Positions 1-12,373 of a stretch of 64,000 nt of DNA are shown piece after piece (the stretch's first letter is position 1; each line of letters starts with the position of its first letter). The notes under the pieces were generated by a model. It did no database searches and was not told where the DNA came from. It saw only the letters and a program-made list of their open reading frames with translations. Made by a program: the position numbers and the translations under genes. This DNA is from Rosenbergiella australiborealis (GTDB taxonomy: Bacteria; Pseudomonadota; Gammaproteobacteria; Enterobacterales; Enterobacteriaceae), in the NCBI RefSeq assembly GCF_018494035.1, contig NZ_JABBFO010000001.1:434001-498000 (forward strand), written 5' to 3'.

Positions 1-311
1 AAAGGATGATTTAAGTCATAAAGGCTGACACCAAATTCCGCGCAGTTTTTAATTAGTTCCTGCATTTGGATACGAGCCATCTCACCGGAAGCATTAATAT
101 CTCGAGTTTGTGTTGAGACATTATGATCCATCGTGGCGAATGTTTTCGATGGCTGGCGAAGTTTACGGCCGTGGGCTCGTAGACCATCGAAAGCCTGTGG
201 TGAGGTGACTTCGTGAACCAAGTGACGATCGATATATAGGATGGGCGTCTCTTGTGGTGCTTCATACACGACATGTGCATCAAATAACTTCTGGTATAAG
301 GTTTTGCTCAT
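1..311 (-). CDS. leuC: 3-isopropylmalate dehydratase large subunit, 5' part only (runs off the window)
   Basis: The reverse strand from ATG at 311 reads about 103 codons to the window edge. They align closely with the N-terminus of E. coli LeuC, including the stretches [25 protein letters not shown] and [11 protein letters not shown]. LeuC with LeuD forms isopropylmalate isomerase, an aconitase-family [4Fe-4S] enzyme that interconverts 2- and 3-isopropylmalate in leucine synthesis. The cluster-binding cysteines lie beyond the window and cannot be checked. The gene starts 4 nt after leuB ends, so it is the third structural gene of the leu operon. Confidence 0.97.
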   Translation of the reverse strand, partial: MSKTLYQKLFDAHVVYEAPQETPILYIDRHLVHEVTSPQAFDGLRAHGRKLRQPSKTFATMDHNVSTQTRDINASGEMARIQMQELIKNCAEFGVSLYDLNHP

Positions 312-315
312 TTTA

Positions 316-2975
<2,660 letters not shown>

Positions 2976-3018
2976 AATTGCTTCCTTAAATTTCTTATAT
3001 TTAATGGCCTTAGCGCAT

Positions 3019-3050
3019 AAAAAAACCCGCGCTGTTCGGCGCGGGTTTTT
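3019..3050 (-). terminator. leu operon attenuator (intrinsic terminator)
   Basis: A perfect 7-bp GC stem, CCCGCGC (3026-3032) with GCGCGGG (3039-3045), has a 6-nt loop and is extended by A:T pairs. On the minus strand it ends in a long T tract. It lies between leuL and leuA, exactly where the leu attenuator sits in E. coli. High leucine should let the leader be translated and this terminator form; ribosome stalling at the Leu codons should favour antitermination. Confidence 0.9.
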
Positions 3051-3071
3051 CAGTTCTTCAGGCTTTAATCT

Positions 3072-3152
3072 TTATTCGTTTTCGCCCACAGAACAACCGC
3101 GCTGGTATTTAGCGAGGAGGAGGAGTTCTGTGAGTGAAGTAAAACGAATCAT
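3072..3152 (-). CDS. leuL: leu operon leader peptide
   Basis: This short reverse-strand ORF of 26 codons (ATG at 3152, TAA at 3074-3072) encodes MIRFTSLTELLLLAKYQRG followed by a short polar tail. Residues 10-13 are four consecutive leucines, all CTC, with a fifth CTC at Leu7. Position (between the leu promoter and a terminator hairpin in front of leuA), size and leucine run match the E. coli LeuL leader of 28 residues. It has no function as a protein; its translation rate senses charged tRNA-Leu. Confidence 0.9.
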   Translation of the reverse strand: MIRFTSLTELLLLAKYQRGCSVGENE

Positions 3153-3182
3153 TATTAGAGCCTGTAGAAACAACGTGTGCCT

Positions 3183-3214
3183 ATATTGGTACGTGAATAA
3201 GCGTGCAGTGTCAA
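3183..3214 (-). promoter_or_regulatory. leu operon promoter
   Basis: On the minus strand a perfect -35 TTGACA lies at 3214-3209. A TACCAA follows after 17 bp, overlapping an alternative -10 CAATAT at 3188-3183. The predicted transcription start would fall about 25-30 nt upstream of leuL. The -35 is strong; the exact -10 is uncertain. Confidence 0.65.
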
Positions 3215-3745
3215 TAAAAAATAACGTTAGCCTTGTATTTATTGATCAGAAAAATTCAGTGTGAAATCTTGTAAAAAGCATCACATAACGAAAATTTTAA
3301 TATGCTGATTTTTAATGAATTATTTCATCATGGGGGATTTTTAATAGATGAATACTCTGCATTTTAAGTCATTTTTAGATATTTTAATTGCTAATATCAA
3401 AATAATCCCGATAGTCAGCTTAAGGTTTTTTTTACTCTGAGAGGTATAAGTCTTCCTCTATTTCCACTTTTATGTCGAGTAATACCCTGATTAAATTGCT
3501 CACTCTAGTTTTTAATTTAAGCTGAATAAAACTTTAATAGAATAATTATCTATTAATGAGATGCCTGGTTTTTTTTCACTTATTTTCTCTGCCGAGAAGT
3601 TCAGGGGTATGTTAACGTACACCTTCGCGCGCGCGACCAATAAAAACGAAAATTGGAGTCTTGATGCGCAAAACCGTTTTGATAAAAAAACATGAGTTAT
3701 CTTGAGAAATTCACGAGCCGTATGAGTGAGAAGCCGGAGGCAGTA
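3215..3745. other. AT-rich intergenic region between leuL and ilvI; leuO absent
   Basis: About 530 bp, strongly AT-rich, separates the divergent leu and ilvIH operons. In E. coli the regulator gene leuO lies here. No stretch in any frame was recognised as LeuO, and the space is too short for the intact gene. The region must hold the ilvIH promoter, which in E. coli is controlled by Lrp, but I could not assign Lrp sites by eye. A 13-codon ORF preceded by GGAG (3664-3705) ends about 40 nt before the ilvI start; its role is unknown. Confidence 0.6.
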
Positions 3746-5470
3746 ATGCAGATGTTGTCAGGTGCGGAAATGGTCATTCAGTCATTGATTGACCAAGGTG
3801 TGAAGCAGGTATTTGGATATCCAGGGGGGGCTGTACTGGATATTTATGACGCAATAGAGACGGTGGGGGGCCTCGACCATATTCTTGTGCGTCATGAACA
3901 AGCTGCTGTGCACATGGCGGATGCGGTAGCGCGCGCTACCGGTGAGCCAGGAGTTGTGTTAGTCACTTCTGGGCCTGGGGCAACGAATGCGATTACCGGT
4001 ATTGCGACCGCTTATATGGACTCTATTCCAATGGTCGTGCTTTCTGGCCAAGTCGCCTCTTCTTTGATCGGCAGTGATGCGTTTCAAGAGTGCGATATGA
4101 TTGGTATTTCTCGTCCAATCGTAAAACATAGCTTTTTAGTTAAACGTACTGAAGACATTCCGGAAATGATCAAAAAGGCATTCTGGCTAGCGTCTACAGG
4201 CCGGCCGGGACCCGTGGTGCTCGACCTTCCGAAAGACATCCTTAATCCTGCAGTCAAACTGCCTTACCAGTACCCGGAAAGTGTTAGCTTACGCTCTTAC
4301 AATCCAACGGTACAAGGGCATCGCGGACAGATTAAGCGTGCGCTCAGTACATTACTCGACGCAAAGCAGGCAGTTATTTATGCTGGTGGCGGTGTGATTA
4401 CTGCAAATGCTGAGTCGGCATTGAAAACCTTAGCAGAAAAAATTCGATTACCGGTAACTACAACGCTGATGGGCTTAGGGTGCTTCCCAGGGACTCATCC
4501 GCAAAGTGTTGGGATGCTAGGCATGCATGGTACCTACGAAGCTAATATGACGATGCATAATGCGGACGTGATTTTTGCCGTAGGGGTACGCTTTGATGAT
4601 CGTACCACCAACAATATTGCGAAGTACTGTCCTAATGCGACGGTGATTCATATTGATATTGACCCGGCTTCGATCTCCAAGACCGTCAATGCGGATATCC
4701 CTGTTGTCGGTGATGCTCGTCAAGTGCTGGAACAAATGCTGGAGTTACTCGATAAAGTGCCTGCGATTTCAGAGACGAAAAATGCAGAGTGGTGGGCAAA
4801 AATAGATCAATGGCGTGCACGTGACTGTCTGGCTTTTGATACTGATGCTGAAAAGATCAAACCCCAAGCGGCAATTCGTGCGTTATGGAAACTGACTCAC
4901 GGGAAGGCTTATGTTGCGTCGGATGTGGGGCAGCATCAGATGTTTACTGCTCTGCATTATCCGTTTGACCAATCGCGTCGTTGGATTAACTCCGGTGGAC
5001 TCGGCACGATGGGATTCGGATTACCCGCAGCTCTAGGGGTAAAGCTCTGCTTACCCGATGAAACCGTCGTCTGTGTAACGGGTGATGGCAGTATTCAGAT
5101 GAATATTCAGGAGCTCTCTACGGCATTGCAGTACGGATTACCGATTCTCGTTCTGAACCTAAATAACCGTTACTTGGGAATGGTTAAGCAGTGGCAAGAT
5201 ATGATCTATTCTGGCCGTCATTCTCATTCATATATGGAATCATTGCCGAATTTTGTCAAAATTGCTGAGGCTTACGGACATGTCGGGATTGCGATTACCT
5301 CACCCGATGAGCTTGAGGAAAAGTTACAGCATGCCCTCGATTTAGTGGCCGAAGGGCGGTTAGTTTTCGTGGATGTGATGGTGGATGGTAGTGAGCATGT
5401 CTACCCAATGTTGGTACGGGGTGCTGGGATGAATGAGATGTGGTTAAGTAAGACGGAAAGGAGCGAATAA
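3746..5470 (+). CDS. ilvI: Acetolactate synthase III, catalytic subunit
   Basis: This thiamin-diphosphate enzyme makes 2-acetolactate or 2-aceto-2-hydroxybutyrate for valine, leucine and isoleucine synthesis. The product is 574 residues, equal to E. coli IlvI, when started at ATG 3746, which has a good GGAGG upstream. A longer in-frame start at 3692 has no ribosome binding site. The catalytic glutamate lies in [12 protein letters not shown] (about residue 51), and the TPP motif GDGS begins at residue 446. The stop overlaps the ilvH start by 1 nt (TAATG), as expected for a two-subunit enzyme. A run of seven G lies at 3824-3830 within a Gly-Gly pair. Confidence 0.97.
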   Translation: MQMLSGAEMVIQSLIDQGVKQVFGYPGGAVLDIYDAIETVGGLDHILVRHEQAAVHMADAVARATGEPGVVLVTSGPGATNAITGIATAYMDSIPMVVLSGQVASSLIGSDAFQECDMIGISRPIVKHSFLVKRTEDIPEMIKKAFWLASTGRPGPVVLDLPKDILNPAVKLPYQYPESVSLRSYNPTVQGHRGQIKRALSTLLDAKQAVIYAGGGVITANAESALKTLAEKIRLPVTTTLMGLGCFPGTHPQSVGMLGMHGTYEANMTMHNADVIFAVGVRFDDRTTNNIAKYCPNATVIHIDIDPASISKTVNADIPVVGDARQVLEQMLELLDKVPAISETKNAEWWAKIDQWRARDCLAFDTDAEKIKPQAAIRALWKLTHGKAYVASDVGQHQMFTALHYPFDQSRRWINSGGLGTMGFGLPAALGVKLCLPDETVVCVTGDGSIQMNIQELSTALQYGLPILVLNLNNRYLGMVKQWQDMIYSGRHSHSYMESLPNFVKIAEAYGHVGIAITSPDELEEKLQHALDLVAEGRLVFVDVMVDGSEHVYPMLVRGAGMNEMWLSKTERSE

Positions 5471-5961
5471 TGCGGCGGATACTATCAGTACTTCTTGAGA
5501 ACGAATCTGGAGCATTATCTAGAGTGGTGGGGCTTTTCTCCCAACGCGGTTATAACATCGAAAGTTTGGCTGTGGCACCGACTGAAGACCCGACACTCTC
5601 ACGTATTACGATACAAACGATCGGTGATGAAAAGGTTTTGGAGCAAATCGAAAAGCAGCTTCATAAACTCGTTGATGTCTTACGTGTAAACGAATTGGGG
5701 CAGAGTCCATTTGTTGAGCGTGAAGTGATGTTGGTAAAAATTATTGCTGAAGAGTCAGTTCGCGACGAGATTAAACGTTGTGCTGATATTTTTCGTGGGC
5801 AAATTGTCGATGTCAGTCCACGTTTCTATACCGTGCAATTGGTAGGTAGTGCGGAAAAGCTGGATGCATTTTTGACGGCAGTCAGGGCGGTAACCGAGAT
5901 TGCTGAGGTCGTGCGCTCCGGTGTTATCGGTATTTCCCGCGGAGATAAAACACTGAATTAG
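5470..5961 (+). CDS. ilvH: Acetolactate synthase III, regulatory subunit
   Basis: The 163-residue product (same as E. coli IlvH) starts with an ACT domain, [33 protein letters not shown]. This is the typical valine-binding regulatory fold, followed by the C-terminal IlvH domain. It binds IlvI and confers valine feedback inhibition. It is coupled to ilvI by a TAATG overlap. A weak dyad (5971-5995) after the stop may act as terminator before cra. Confidence 0.97.
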   Translation: MRRILSVLLENESGALSRVVGLFSQRGYNIESLAVAPTEDPTLSRITIQTIGDEKVLEQIEKQLHKLVDVLRVNELGQSPFVEREVMLVKIIAEESVRDEIKRCADIFRGQIVDVSPRFYTVQLVGSAEKLDAFLTAVRAVTEIAEVVRSGVIGISRGDKTLN

Positions 5962-6086
5962 TCGTGATAAAGGGGGAGTTGATCTAACTTCCCCGTTTCG
6001 CCAGTTGCCGGTTAATCCTATCATAAGGTATATAGTCTGAGTGTTGAGTTGGAAACGCACTTTAGCCGGTGATGAGTGAGGGAACG

Positions 6087-7100
6087 GTGAAATTAGAGGA
6101 AATAGCACGACTAGCTGGGGTTTCTAGGACGACCGCGAGTTATGTGATTAATGGGAAAGCGAAGCAATATCGAGTCAGTGATAAAACAGTCGAAAAAGTT
6201 ATGGCCGTTGTCCGAGAGCATAACTACCATCCCAACGCCGTGGCCGCAGGCCTTAGAGCAGGTAAAACGCGCTCTATCGGTTTAGTTATTCCTGATCTGG
6301 AAAATACCAGCTATACCCGTATCGCTAAATATCTTGAAAGGCAGGCCCGTCAGCGTGGTTACCAACTGCTTATCGCGTGTTCGGAAGATCAGCCAGAAAA
6401 TGAGATGCGGTGTATCGAGCATTTATTACAACGAAAAATTGATGCTTTAATCGTATCGACGTCGCTTCCGGCACAACATCCGTTTTATCAGCACTGTGCG
6501 GAACGGCAGCTACCTATCATTGCGTTGGATAGACCGTTGGACCAAACTTTATTCTGTAGTGTTGTCGGTGCGGATCGTGATGATGCCTTTGAGCTCGCCA
6601 ATGCACAACGTACACAGCCGGTGAAGAACGTTTTATTCTTTGGTGCACTACCGGAGTTATCCGTAAGTTTTTTACGAGAGCAGGGATTTCGTGAAGCGTG
6701 GCACAGTGATACACGCACCCCTCAATTTTTATACAGCGAAAGTTTTGATCGTCAGTCAGCCGCTCAACAGTTCATCGCGTATCTCGAAAAAAATAGCCTG
6801 CCTGATGCCATTTTTACGACTTCCTTTGGACTTTTACAGGGGGTTATGGATGCTTGCCTATCCACCCTCGGCGAATTACCTTCCGCTCTTTCGATTGCCA
6901 CTTTTGGTGACCATGAGTTACTAGACTTCCTCACTTGCCCTGTACTTTCTGCTGGCCAACGTCATTACGCTATCGCGCAATCTGTTTTGGAATTGGTAAT
7001 GAAAGAGCTTGAAGAAAATGAACGGCCGCAAGCAGGAATGACTATAATTCGCCGACATTTATATGCGCGAGGCGCTTTGCTTCGTGTCACACGCCGATAA
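6087..7100 (+). CDS. cra: Catabolite repressor/activator Cra (FruR), LacI family
   Basis: Cra senses fructose phosphates and switches carbon flow between glycolysis and gluconeogenesis. The N-terminal helix-turn-helix, [20 protein letters not shown], is nearly identical to E. coli, followed by the hinge and a periplasmic-binding-type sugar-phosphate domain. I chose GTG at 6087 because it gives the E. coli N-terminus ([11 protein letters not shown]) with GAGGGA upstream. An earlier GTG at 6069 would add six residues. Length is 337 (E. coli 334). The effector domain is more diverged than the DNA-binding domain. Gene order ilvH-cra-mraZ is as in E. coli. Confidence 0.95.
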   Translation: MKLEEIARLAGVSRTTASYVINGKAKQYRVSDKTVEKVMAVVREHNYHPNAVAAGLRAGKTRSIGLVIPDLENTSYTRIAKYLERQARQRGYQLLIACSEDQPENEMRCIEHLLQRKIDALIVSTSLPAQHPFYQHCAERQLPIIALDRPLDQTLFCSVVGADRDDAFELANAQRTQPVKNVLFFGALPELSVSFLREQGFREAWHSDTRTPQFLYSESFDRQSAAQQFIAYLEKNSLPDAIFTTSFGLLQGVMDACLSTLGELPSALSIATFGDHELLDFLTCPVLSAGQRHYAIAQSVLELVMKELEENERPQAGMTIIRRHLYARGALLRVTRR

Positions 7101-7317
7101 AACACCCGCTTATTCCCACTATCTGCTCAGTGTAATAGGAGCGAGATGATTTGTAGGAATTTACAGAATATCTCCCGTTACAGATTATTCTGTTACTTGG
7201 AAACCTCTTCTAATAAAAATCATTGAGTTATCTTTGTTTCTGGTAAGAAAAGCTATTTTCTTCTAAAAAAAATGGCGCCAATAATATGAAATATTACATA
7301 GCGAGAGTCGAAGCCGC

Positions 7318-7347
7318 TTGACAAGGTTTTCCTCCGCTCCGTAAACT
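7318..7347 (+). promoter_or_regulatory. mraZ (dcw cluster) promoter
   Basis: A perfect -35 TTGACA (7318-7323) is followed by TAAACT (7342-7347) at an 18-bp spacing. It lies directly upstream of the three MraZ boxes and about 60 nt before mraZ. This matches the position of the main promoter of the division and cell wall cluster in E. coli. The preceding 7101-7317 region is AT-rich and shows no gene. Confidence 0.7.
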
Positions 7348-7354
7348 CGCCTCG

Positions 7355-7379
7355 TGGGAAAATGTGGGGCAAAGTGGTA
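7355..7379 (+). promoter_or_regulatory. MraZ boxes (three TGGGN-type direct repeats)
   Basis: Three pentamers lie in direct repeat with exact 5-nt spacers: TGGGA (7355-7359), TGGGG (7365-7369) and TGGTA (7375-7379). This is the known MraZ operator layout, in which the ring-shaped MraZ oligomer contacts repeats spaced one helical turn apart. They sit between the promoter and mraZ, so MraZ probably represses its own operon. The third repeat has T at the fourth position. Confidence 0.85.
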
Positions 7380-7405
7380 TTTTTTCCAAAAAATAAGGTC
7401 AAGTC

Positions 7406-7864
7406 ATGTTTCGTGGGGCCAATTCTGTCAATCTCGACAGTAAAGGACGAATTACGATTCCAATGCGCTATCGTGAGCAACTTCACACGCTGTCAGCCGG
7501 AAACGTGGTCTGTACTATTGATATACATCAACCTTGTTTATTACTTTACCCTTTGCCGGAATGGGAACGTATTGAGCGGAAACTCGCTAATCTATCATCA
7601 ATGAATCCTGCTGAACGCCGTATACAGCGTTTATTACTCGGGCATGCCATAGAAGGGCAGCTCGATAGTGCCGGAAGAGTGTTGTTAACTGCCCCATTAC
7701 GAACCCACGCCACGCTGAATAAACAGATTATGTTGGTTGGCCAATACAATAAATTTGAAATTTGGGACGAACATGCTTGGTATCACCAAGTAAAGCAGGA
7801 CATTGAGGCTGAGCAGCATGCTCAGGGTGTATTATCTGAGCGTTTGCAGGACTTATCGTTATAA
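7406..7864 (+). CDS. mraZ: Transcriptional regulator MraZ
   Basis: The 152-residue product (same length as E. coli) is a tandem AbrB/SpoVT-like DNA-binding protein. Each half carries the MraZ signature: [15 protein letters not shown] in the first and [14 protein letters not shown] in the second. It is the first gene of the dcw cluster and by family knowledge represses the cluster promoter through the repeats just upstream. Its stop overlaps the rsmH start (TAATG). Confidence 0.97.
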   Translation: MFRGANSVNLDSKGRITIPMRYREQLHTLSAGNVVCTIDIHQPCLLLYPLPEWERIERKLANLSSMNPAERRIQRLLLGHAIEGQLDSAGRVLLTAPLRTHATLNKQIMLVGQYNKFEIWDEHAWYHQVKQDIEAEQHAQGVLSERLQDLSL

Positions 7865-8808
7865 TGACGTCTGAAAATTTTAAACATACTACCGTACTTC
7901 TTGATGATGCCGTCAATGGATTAAATATTCATCCTGATGGTATCTATATCGATGGCACTTTCGGCCGTGGAGGACACTCCCGACTCATTCTTTCCCAGTT
8001 AGGTGAGAAGGGGCGCTTAGTCGCGATTGATCGCGACCCACAGGCAATCGCTGCGGCTGCTGAAATCAATGACCCACGTTTTTCGATTATTCATGGTCCG
8101 TTCTCTCAGCTTGGCGACTATGTAGAACAACTCGGCTTGGTTGGAAAAATTGACGGCATTTTACTCGATTTAGGGGTGTCTTCCCCACAATTGGATGATG
8201 CCGAACGAGGCTTCTCGTTTATGCGTGACGGGCCATTAGATATGCGTATGGACCCTTCACAAGGGGAATCTGCCGCGCAATGGCTAATGCGAGCCGCGGA
8301 AGAGGACATCGCTTTCGTTATTAAGACTTATGGCGAAGAGAAATTTGGTAAACGTATTGCGCGAGCGATCGTTGAACGTAACCGTCTCGCGCCGATGACG
8401 CGCACCAAAGAGCTCGCTGAAGTCGTCGCTGCGGCAATGCCCGTGAAAGATAAACATAAACATCCTGCGACACGTAGCTTTCAGGCGATTCGTATCTGGA
8501 TTAATAGTGAACTAGACGAGATTGAGCGAGCATTAACGGCTTCCATTAAAGCCCTTGCACCACAAGGACGTCTTTCAATTATTAGTTTTCATTCTCTGGA
8601 AGATCGATTAGTGAAACGTTTTATGCGTTCGCATAGCCGAGGTGTCCAAGTGCCAGCCGGCGTCCCTATGACTGAAGCGCAAATTCAAGCACTAGGAGGA
8701 CGTGAACTTCGCGCATTGGGGAAATCGGTACCAGGCCCTGCAGAAGTGGCTGAGAACCCACGAGCGCGTAGCTCAGTGTTGCGTATTGCTGAAAGGAGCT
8801 CATCGTGA
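7864..8808 (+). CDS. rsmH: 16S rRNA m4C1402 methyltransferase
   Basis: The 314-residue product (E. coli 313) N4-methylates C1402 in the decoding centre of 16S rRNA using S-adenosylmethionine. The SAM-binding motif [14 protein letters not shown] is near residues 31-44, with [20 protein letters not shown] further on, both typical of MraW/RsmH. The ATG overlaps the mraZ stop by 1 nt and the last codon overlaps the ftsL GTG start. It is the usual second gene of the dcw cluster. Confidence 0.98.
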   Translation: MTSENFKHTTVLLDDAVNGLNIHPDGIYIDGTFGRGGHSRLILSQLGEKGRLVAIDRDPQAIAAAAEINDPRFSIIHGPFSQLGDYVEQLGLVGKIDGILLDLGVSSPQLDDAERGFSFMRDGPLDMRMDPSQGESAAQWLMRAAEEDIAFVIKTYGEEKFGKRIARAIVERNRLAPMTRTKELAEVVAAAMPVKDKHKHPATRSFQAIRIWINSELDEIERALTASIKALAPQGRLSIISFHSLEDRLVKRFMRSHSRGVQVPAGVPMTEAQIQALGGRELRALGKSVPGPAEVAENPRARSSVLRIAERSSS

Positions 8809-9125
8809 TCAATAATGAGCGTCATAGCCTGCCTGCGGTGATTGGTGGAGATTTACTACGGCATGGAAAAATTCCACTCATTTTACTTATTGCGGTGCTG
8901 GTTACGTCGGTTATGGTCGTGATTATTACGCAAAAAACACGGTTACTTACGGCTCAACGTGAGCAAATGGTACTTGAAAAAGATTCACTTGATATAGAAT
9001 GGCGGAATTTAATTCTCGAAGAGAATGCGTTAGGTGATCATAGTCGTGTTGAACGTTTAGCAGTTGAAAAACTACATATGCAGCATGTTGACCCATCTCA
9101 GGAACATATAGTGGTTCAACCATAG
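8805..9125 (+). CDS. ftsL: Cell division protein FtsL
   Basis: This 106-residue bitopic membrane protein is shorter than E. coli FtsL (121) because the cytoplasmic N-terminus is trimmed. The conserved part begins at [14 protein letters not shown]. One transmembrane helix (about residues 25-44) precedes a periplasmic coiled-coil ending in [13 protein letters not shown]. FtsL forms the FtsQLB complex that activates FtsWI at the septum. The start is GTG with AAAGGAG upstream, overlapping the rsmH stop (GTGA). Confidence 0.95.
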   Translation: MINNERHSLPAVIGGDLLRHGKIPLILLIAVLVTSVMVVIITQKTRLLTAQREQMVLEKDSLDIEWRNLILEENALGDHSRVERLAVEKLHMQHVDPSQEHIVVQP

Positions 9126-9138
9126 GAATAGAAAGCTG

Positions 9139-10899
9139 ATGGCCGGCGCAAAAAGAACGCTGAAAACAAAAAAGCATGATATCAAAGCCAACTTTATCCG
9201 TTGGCGTTTTGCATTGTTATGCGGCGTAATTTTATTAGCATTATCAGGCTTGCTAATGCGTGTCGCTTGGTTACAAGTCGTAAAGCCCGAGCGGTTGGTA
9301 AAAGAAGGGGACATGCGATCGTTACGCGTCCAATCGGTCCCCAGTTCACGTGGAATGATCAGTGACCGAAATGGCCGTCCTCTTGCTGTTAGTGTACCCG
9401 TTAGTGCCATTTGGGCGGATCCTAAAGAGATAAATGCCCAAGGGGGTATCGGTTATGATAGCCGGTGGAAAGCGTTGGCTGACGCGCTATCGCTCTCTTT
9501 AGATCAACTTTCTTCACGGATCGACGCCAATCCTAAAGGGCGCTTTGTTTATCTCGCTCGTCAGGTAAACCCCGCTGTGAGCAGTTACATCAAGCAACTA
9601 AAGCTGCCTGGCATTAATTTAAGTGAAGAATCTCGACGTTATTATCCCGCAGGGCAAGTGGCTTCTCATCTAATTGGCTTTACCAATATTGATGGCCAAG
9701 GGATCGAAGGGGTCGAGAAGAGTTTTGATAAATGGCTAACCGGAACGCCGGGGGCTCGAGTGGTACGTAAAGATCGGCAAGGACGAGTCATCGAAGATAT
9801 TTCCTCGACGGATAGTCGTGTTGCGCATCATCTTACTCTCAGTATCGACGAGCGGCTGCAAGCTCAAGTTTATCGTGAATTAAATAATGCAGTGGCTTTC
9901 AATAAGGCGGAGTCTGGCACCGCGGTGCTGGTGGATGTCAACACTGGAGAAGTGTTAGCGATGGCTAATAGCCCTGCCTTTAATCCAAACAATTTAGATA
10001 ACACGCCTAGCGAAGCCATTCGTAATCGTGCGATTACCGATATTTTTGAGCCGGGGTCGACCGTTAAGCCGATGGTCGTTATGACGGCCTTAAAACGTGG
10101 AGTAGTACAAAGGAACAGCGTTTTGAATACCGTTCCTTATCGGATTAATGGCCATGAAATTAAAGATGTTGCACCCCGAGCAGAATTAACCTTGACGGGG
10201 GTATTGCAAAAATCCAGTAACGTCGGGGTTTCCCGTTTAGCGCTGGCTATGCCGTCGTCAGCGTTGGTGGAAACCTATTCACTTTTTGGATTAGGGCAGC
10301 CGACAAAATTGGGATTAGTTGGAGAGAGCAAAGGGATCTATCCCAATAAGCAACGTTGGTCGGATATCGAGCGTGCGACGTTCTCCTTTGGCTATGGATT
10401 GATGGTCACCCCGCTTCAGTTGGCACGGGTGTATGCCACCATTGGTAGCTATGGTATTTCAAGACCACTTTCGATTACTAAAGTCGATCCTCCTGTAGCC
10501 GGTACGCGAGTCTTCGATGAGGCTACGGTAAAAACCGTGGTGCATATGATGGAAAGTGTTGCATTGCCTGGGGGCGGAGGGGTAAAAGCGGCTATCAGAG
10601 GCTATCGTATTGCGATTAAAACCGGTACTGCCAAGAAAGTCGGCCCTGATGGTCAATATATTAATAAATATATCGCTTATACCGCTGGCGTGGCTCCGGC
10701 GAGCCGCCCACGATTTGCATTAGTTGTGGTGATTAATGATCCGCAGGGCGGCAAGTATTACGGAGGGGCCGTCTCTGCCCCAGTGTTTGGAGCCATTATG
10801 GGCGGAGTTTTACGTACCATGAATGTTGAACCCGATGCACTCACCACACAAAATAAAGACTTAACGACAATCAATGAGGGATCCAGTGACAGATCGTAA
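9139..10899 (+). CDS. ftsI: Peptidoglycan D,D-transpeptidase FtsI (PBP3)
   Basis: The 586-residue product (E. coli 588) is the septal class B penicillin-binding protein and target of aztreonam-type beta-lactams. A short cytoplasmic tail and one transmembrane helix (about residues 24-45) precede the pedestal domain and the transpeptidase domain. The catalytic motifs are present: STVK (the acylated serine), SSN in [11 protein letters not shown], and KTGT in [12 protein letters not shown]. It works with FtsW. Unlike E. coli, the C-terminus does not match GEGTGGRS exactly. The last codons overlap murE. Confidence 0.98.
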   Translation: MAGAKRTLKTKKHDIKANFIRWRFALLCGVILLALSGLLMRVAWLQVVKPERLVKEGDMRSLRVQSVPSSRGMISDRNGRPLAVSVPVSAIWADPKEINAQGGIGYDSRWKALADALSLSLDQLSSRIDANPKGRFVYLARQVNPAVSSYIKQLKLPGINLSEESRRYYPAGQVASHLIGFTNIDGQGIEGVEKSFDKWLTGTPGARVVRKDRQGRVIEDISSTDSRVAHHLTLSIDERLQAQVYRELNNAVAFNKAESGTAVLVDVNTGEVLAMANSPAFNPNNLDNTPSEAIRNRAITDIFEPGSTVKPMVVMTALKRGVVQRNSVLNTVPYRINGHEIKDVAPRAELTLTGVLQKSSNVGVSRLALAMPSSALVETYSLFGLGQPTKLGLVGESKGIYPNKQRWSDIERATFSFGYGLMVTPLQLARVYATIGSYGISRPLSITKVDPPVAGTRVFDEATVKTVVHMMESVALPGGGGVKAAIRGYRIAIKTGTAKKVGPDGQYINKYIAYTAGVAPASRPRFALVVVINDPQGGKYYGGAVSAPVFGAIMGGVLRTMNVEPDALTTQNKDLTTINEGSSDRS

Positions 10900-12373
10900 C
10901 CTACAACAGGTATTGGCACCTTGGGTACCCAATGCTCCTGCTAAAGAGCTAAAGGAAATGACACTCGATAGCCGGAATGTGAAAACCGGCGATCTATTCG
11001 TTGCCGTATTAGGCCACCATAGTGATGGACGCGAGTATATTACTCAGGCTCTGGCACAAGGTGCAGCAGCGGTTATTGCCGATGCAAAAAATTATGCCGA
11101 TGACGGCGAAATTCGCTTTATCAATCAGGTTCCAGTCGTCTATCTGGCTCAGTTAACTGAGCGTTTATCCGCTTTAGCGGGACGTTTTTATGCACGACCT
11201 TTAGAGGCTATGCGAGTTATCGGTGTTACGGGCACTAACGGTAAAACGACGGTGACACAACTACTTGCGCAGTGGGTGGCACTGCTCGGTGAATCCAGCG
11301 CAGTGATGGGAACGGTCGGTAACGGGCTTTACGGTCACTTAGTCCAGAGTGAGAATACTACAGGTTCTGCCATTGATGTTCAGCGTACACTGGCTCAATT
11401 TGCATCGCAGCACGTTACAACGACCGCAATGGAAGTGTCTTCTCATGGGCTTGTCCAACATCGTGTGGCAGCGCTACCTTTTGCTGCCGCGATTTTTACC
11501 AACCTCAGTCGTGACCATCTTGATTATCATGGGGATATGGAGAGTTATGCCGCGGCTAAACTCTCCCTCTTTACCGAGCACCGCGTAGGCGTAAGTATTA
11601 TTAATGCCGATGATGCAGTCGGCGAACAATGGTTGACGCTATTAACCAACTCGGTTGCGGTCAGTTGTCGTGGATTAACGTCGTCACAACGTCATGGTCT
11701 TTGGTTAAGTGCTACCTCTATTACCTATCATGATCAGGGTGTTTGTGTTGCGTTTGATTCGACATGGGGGACGGGCACTTTTATTAGTGCATTGATGGGT
11801 GAGTTTAATGTCAGTAACTTACTTTTAGCCTTAGCGACATTATTAGCTTTGGGGTATCCCTTCGAGGCCTTAATGGCAACAGCAGCACAACTCTCGCCTG
11901 TGTGCGGAAGGATGGAAGTCTTCAAAAAAGAAGGTCATGCGGTTGCAGTTGTTGATTATGCCCACACGCCTGACGCGTTACAAAAAGCATTAGAAGCCGC
12001 TCGTTTACATTGCCAAGGCCAACTGTGGTGCGTCTTTGGCTGTGGCGGCGACCGAGATAGAGGCAAACGTCCTTTAATGGGCGCCATCGCAGAAGAGTTT
12101 GCAGACAACGTTGTGATTACCGATGATAATCCGCGCAGTGAATCACCGACGGCTATCACTCAAGATATTCTTTCAGGCTTGATTGATCCTGGTAGGGCGA
12201 GGATCATTGCGGGCCGGGCTCAAGCCGTTACAACAGTATTAAAACAGGCCGCCGCGCAGGACATGGTATTGATTGCGGGTAAAGGTCATGAAGACTACCA
12301 AATCATCGGTCAGCAGCGCATCGATTATTCAGACCGCCAAACGGTCGCAACTCTTTTAGGAATGATGGCATGA
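10886..12373 (+). CDS. murE: UDP-MurNAc-tripeptide synthetase (meso-diaminopimelate adding)
   Basis: MurE adds meso-diaminopimelate to UDP-MurNAc-L-Ala-D-Glu. The ATP-binding loop [10 protein letters not shown] is at residues 113-122, and DNPR (residues 414-417) is the signature that selects meso-DAP over lysine. I chose GTG 10886 because it gives 495 residues, exactly E. coli length, and matches its N-terminus (TDRNL), with AGGG upstream. An in-frame ATG at 10874 adds four residues. The start lies inside the end of ftsI (14-nt overlap), and the stop overlaps the murF ATG. Confidence 0.96.
   Translation: MTDRNLQQVLAPWVPNAPAKELKEMTLDSRNVKTGDLFVAVLGHHSDGREYITQALAQGAAAVIADAKNYADDGEIRFINQVPVVYLAQLTERLSALAGRFYARPLEAMRVIGVTGTNGKTTVTQLLAQWVALLGESSAVMGTVGNGLYGHLVQSENTTGSAIDVQRTLAQFASQHVTTTAMEVSSHGLVQHRVAALPFAAAIFTNLSRDHLDYHGDMESYAAAKLSLFTEHRVGVSIINADDAVGEQWLTLLTNSVAVSCRGLTSSQRHGLWLSATSITYHDQGVCVAFDSTWGTGTFISALMGEFNVSNLLLALATLLALGYPFEALMATAAQLSPVCGRMEVFKKEGHAVAVVDYAHTPDALQKALEAARLHCQGQLWCVFGCGGDRDRGKRPLMGAIAEEFADNVVITDDNPRSESPTAITQDILSGLIDPGRARIIAGRAQAVTTVLKQAAAQDMVLIAGKGHEDYQIIGQQRIDYSDRQTVATLLGMMA

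Noticed and set aside
3692-3745. N-terminal extension of ilvI from ATG 3692
   Set aside because: No ribosome binding site precedes it, and the internal ATG at 3746 has GGAGG and matches E. coli length and sequence.
7253-7486. 77-codon minus-strand frame over the mraZ promoter
   Set aside because: It overlaps a clear promoter, MraZ boxes and the mraZ start, and has no recognisable similarity.
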